DNA of 31,999 nucleotides from an uncultured Granulosicoccaceae bacterium. Its GTDB lineage: Bacteria; Pseudomonadota; Gammaproteobacteria; Granulosicoccales; Granulosicoccaceae. The notes beneath the pieces were generated by a model. That model was not told the origin of the DNA. It saw nothing but the letters and a program-made list of their open reading frames with translations, and searched no databases. How positions within the stretch are numbered: the first letter of the stretch is position 1; each line of letters starts with the position of its first letter. This document shows, in pieces, positions 31,511 through 31,999 of this stretch. Position numbers and translations under genes: made by a program. The stretch is taken from assembly GCA_937951695.1 (NCBI GenBank), contig CALFBL010000050.1, positions 1 to 31,999 on the forward strand. The letters run 5' to 3'.

Positions 31511-31999
31511 TCAGAACCTGGAAATACGGAGTTTACCTGCTCGCTGTGCTGCTTACTGGTTGTCTGTCGAGTTCTGCAGGATCCCTTGGCAGCTGGATGG
31601 ATGGAGACTCCTGGGCTGTTTTGCCGTTATTGAATGAATCCAGCTCCATCTCAGCGGACCGAAGTGCGACTGCGCTAATTGATGAACACTTGCGCCGACG
31701 CGGTGCGAATACGGTTATTTTGTCTTCCGACAGTGCCCGTAGTGATGAGGCTAATTATGTGGTAACCGGAACGGTTCTCGATTGGCAGTACGAGAATCTG
31801 ACGCGACCGAAGCCCAAAGTAAAAATTGCCCTGAGTGTCTACGACCTGACAACCGAAGAATTACTGTGGCAGGAAGAGCAATCCAGAACCGGTGGCAATG
31901 GGGATTCTATTGTGGCGCTTGCGAATGAAGTGCTGGGAAGTCTTGTGTCGGATATCGATGTCTCTCCATCGGCAACCGTGCAACCGACCGATAGCAATG
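31507..31999 (+). CDS. Second PelC-like lipoprotein (partial, runs off the window)
   Basis: The first 164 codons are visible, and the frame is still open at the window edge. The protein starts at an ATGA overlap with pelG. It has a lipoprotein signal MIRTWKYGVYLLAVLLTGC (Cys19). Its layout matches the first PelC-like protein: SWAVLPLLNESS, then YVVTGTVLDWQYE, then KIALSVYDLTTEELLWQEE. So two PelC-like genes bracket pelDEFG. The end carries extra residues after the conserved part (DIDVSPSATVQP), so this copy may be longer. pelA and pelB, absent from the window, could follow. Confidence 0.75.
   Translation, partial: MIRTWKYGVYLLAVLLTGCLSSSAGSLGSWMDGDSWAVLPLLNESSSISADRSATALIDEHLRRRGANTVILSSDSARSDEANYVVTGTVLDWQYENLTRPKPKVKIALSVYDLTTEELLWQEEQSRTGGNGDSIVALANEVLGSLVSDIDVSPSATVQPTDSN

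Noticed and set aside
1..31999. Mobile elements, CRISPR, tRNA or rRNA genes
   Set aside because: No transposase, integrase, regular direct-repeat array or cloverleaf-like segment was found on either strand by eye; faint ones could be missed.

Overview
The window reads as a chromosomal segment of a Gram-negative proteobacterium, most likely a free-living, possibly marine gammaproteobacterium. Outer-membrane export genes, lipoprotein signals, a Pel operon and PPK1 all fit this. The lineage is inferred from gene content only; nothing here fixes genus or species. There are no rRNA or tRNA genes, CRISPR arrays, insertion sequences or phage genes that I can recognise. The content is ordered chromosomal operons rather than an island.

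Layout. (1) 1-3.3 kb, minus strand: polyphosphate kinase followed by an EamA-type transporter. (2) 3.4-6.2 kb, plus strand: a broken DHH-family phosphoesterase gene, a RidA-like protein and a membrane-anchored DUF937 protein, closed by a terminator. (3) 6.2-12.0 kb, minus strand: a PotABCD-type ABC importer operon in the order ATPase, binding protein, permease, permease, with a short-chain dehydrogenase coupled to its end. A hairpin sits between the binding protein and the permeases. (4) 12.2-13.0 kb: a small exported FG-GAP/VCBS-like protein, convergent with the next block. (5) 13.0-18.8 kb, minus strand: flippase, GT2 glycosyltransferase, a GT26-PGT fusion and a multidomain nucleotidyltransferase-like protein. 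(6) 19.2-24.2 kb, plus strand: STAS regulator, OmpA-Wza fusion, Wzz-like co-polymerase and Wzy/ligase-like polymerase. (7) 24.5-32 kb, plus strand: galE, a PelC-like lipoprotein, pelD, pelE, pelF, pelG and the start of a second PelC-like lipoprotein that runs off the window.

Blocks 5 and 6 diverge from one intergenic region and together make a near-complete Wzx/Wzy-type exopolysaccharide system: initiating phosphoglycosyl transferase, two further glycosyltransferases, flippase, polymerase, chain-length protein and outer-membrane exporter. Block 7 is a separate synthase-type Pel system: the PelD c-di-GMP receptor, PelE, the PelF synthase and the PelG transporter, with GalE as probable supplier of UDP-GalNAc. 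Two export routes of different mechanism therefore sit back to back, which suggests a biofilm or holdfast-like surface programme.

The least ordinary features are: phosphoglycosyl-transferase-like domains that have lost their catalytic motifs, found once in each of two adjacent genes; a Wza exporter carrying its own OmpA peptidoglycan-binding domain; two PelC-like lipoproteins bracketing pelDEFG; a solitary SypA-like STAS protein at the head of the exporter operon; and a clustered AGATCTC element in the shared control region.
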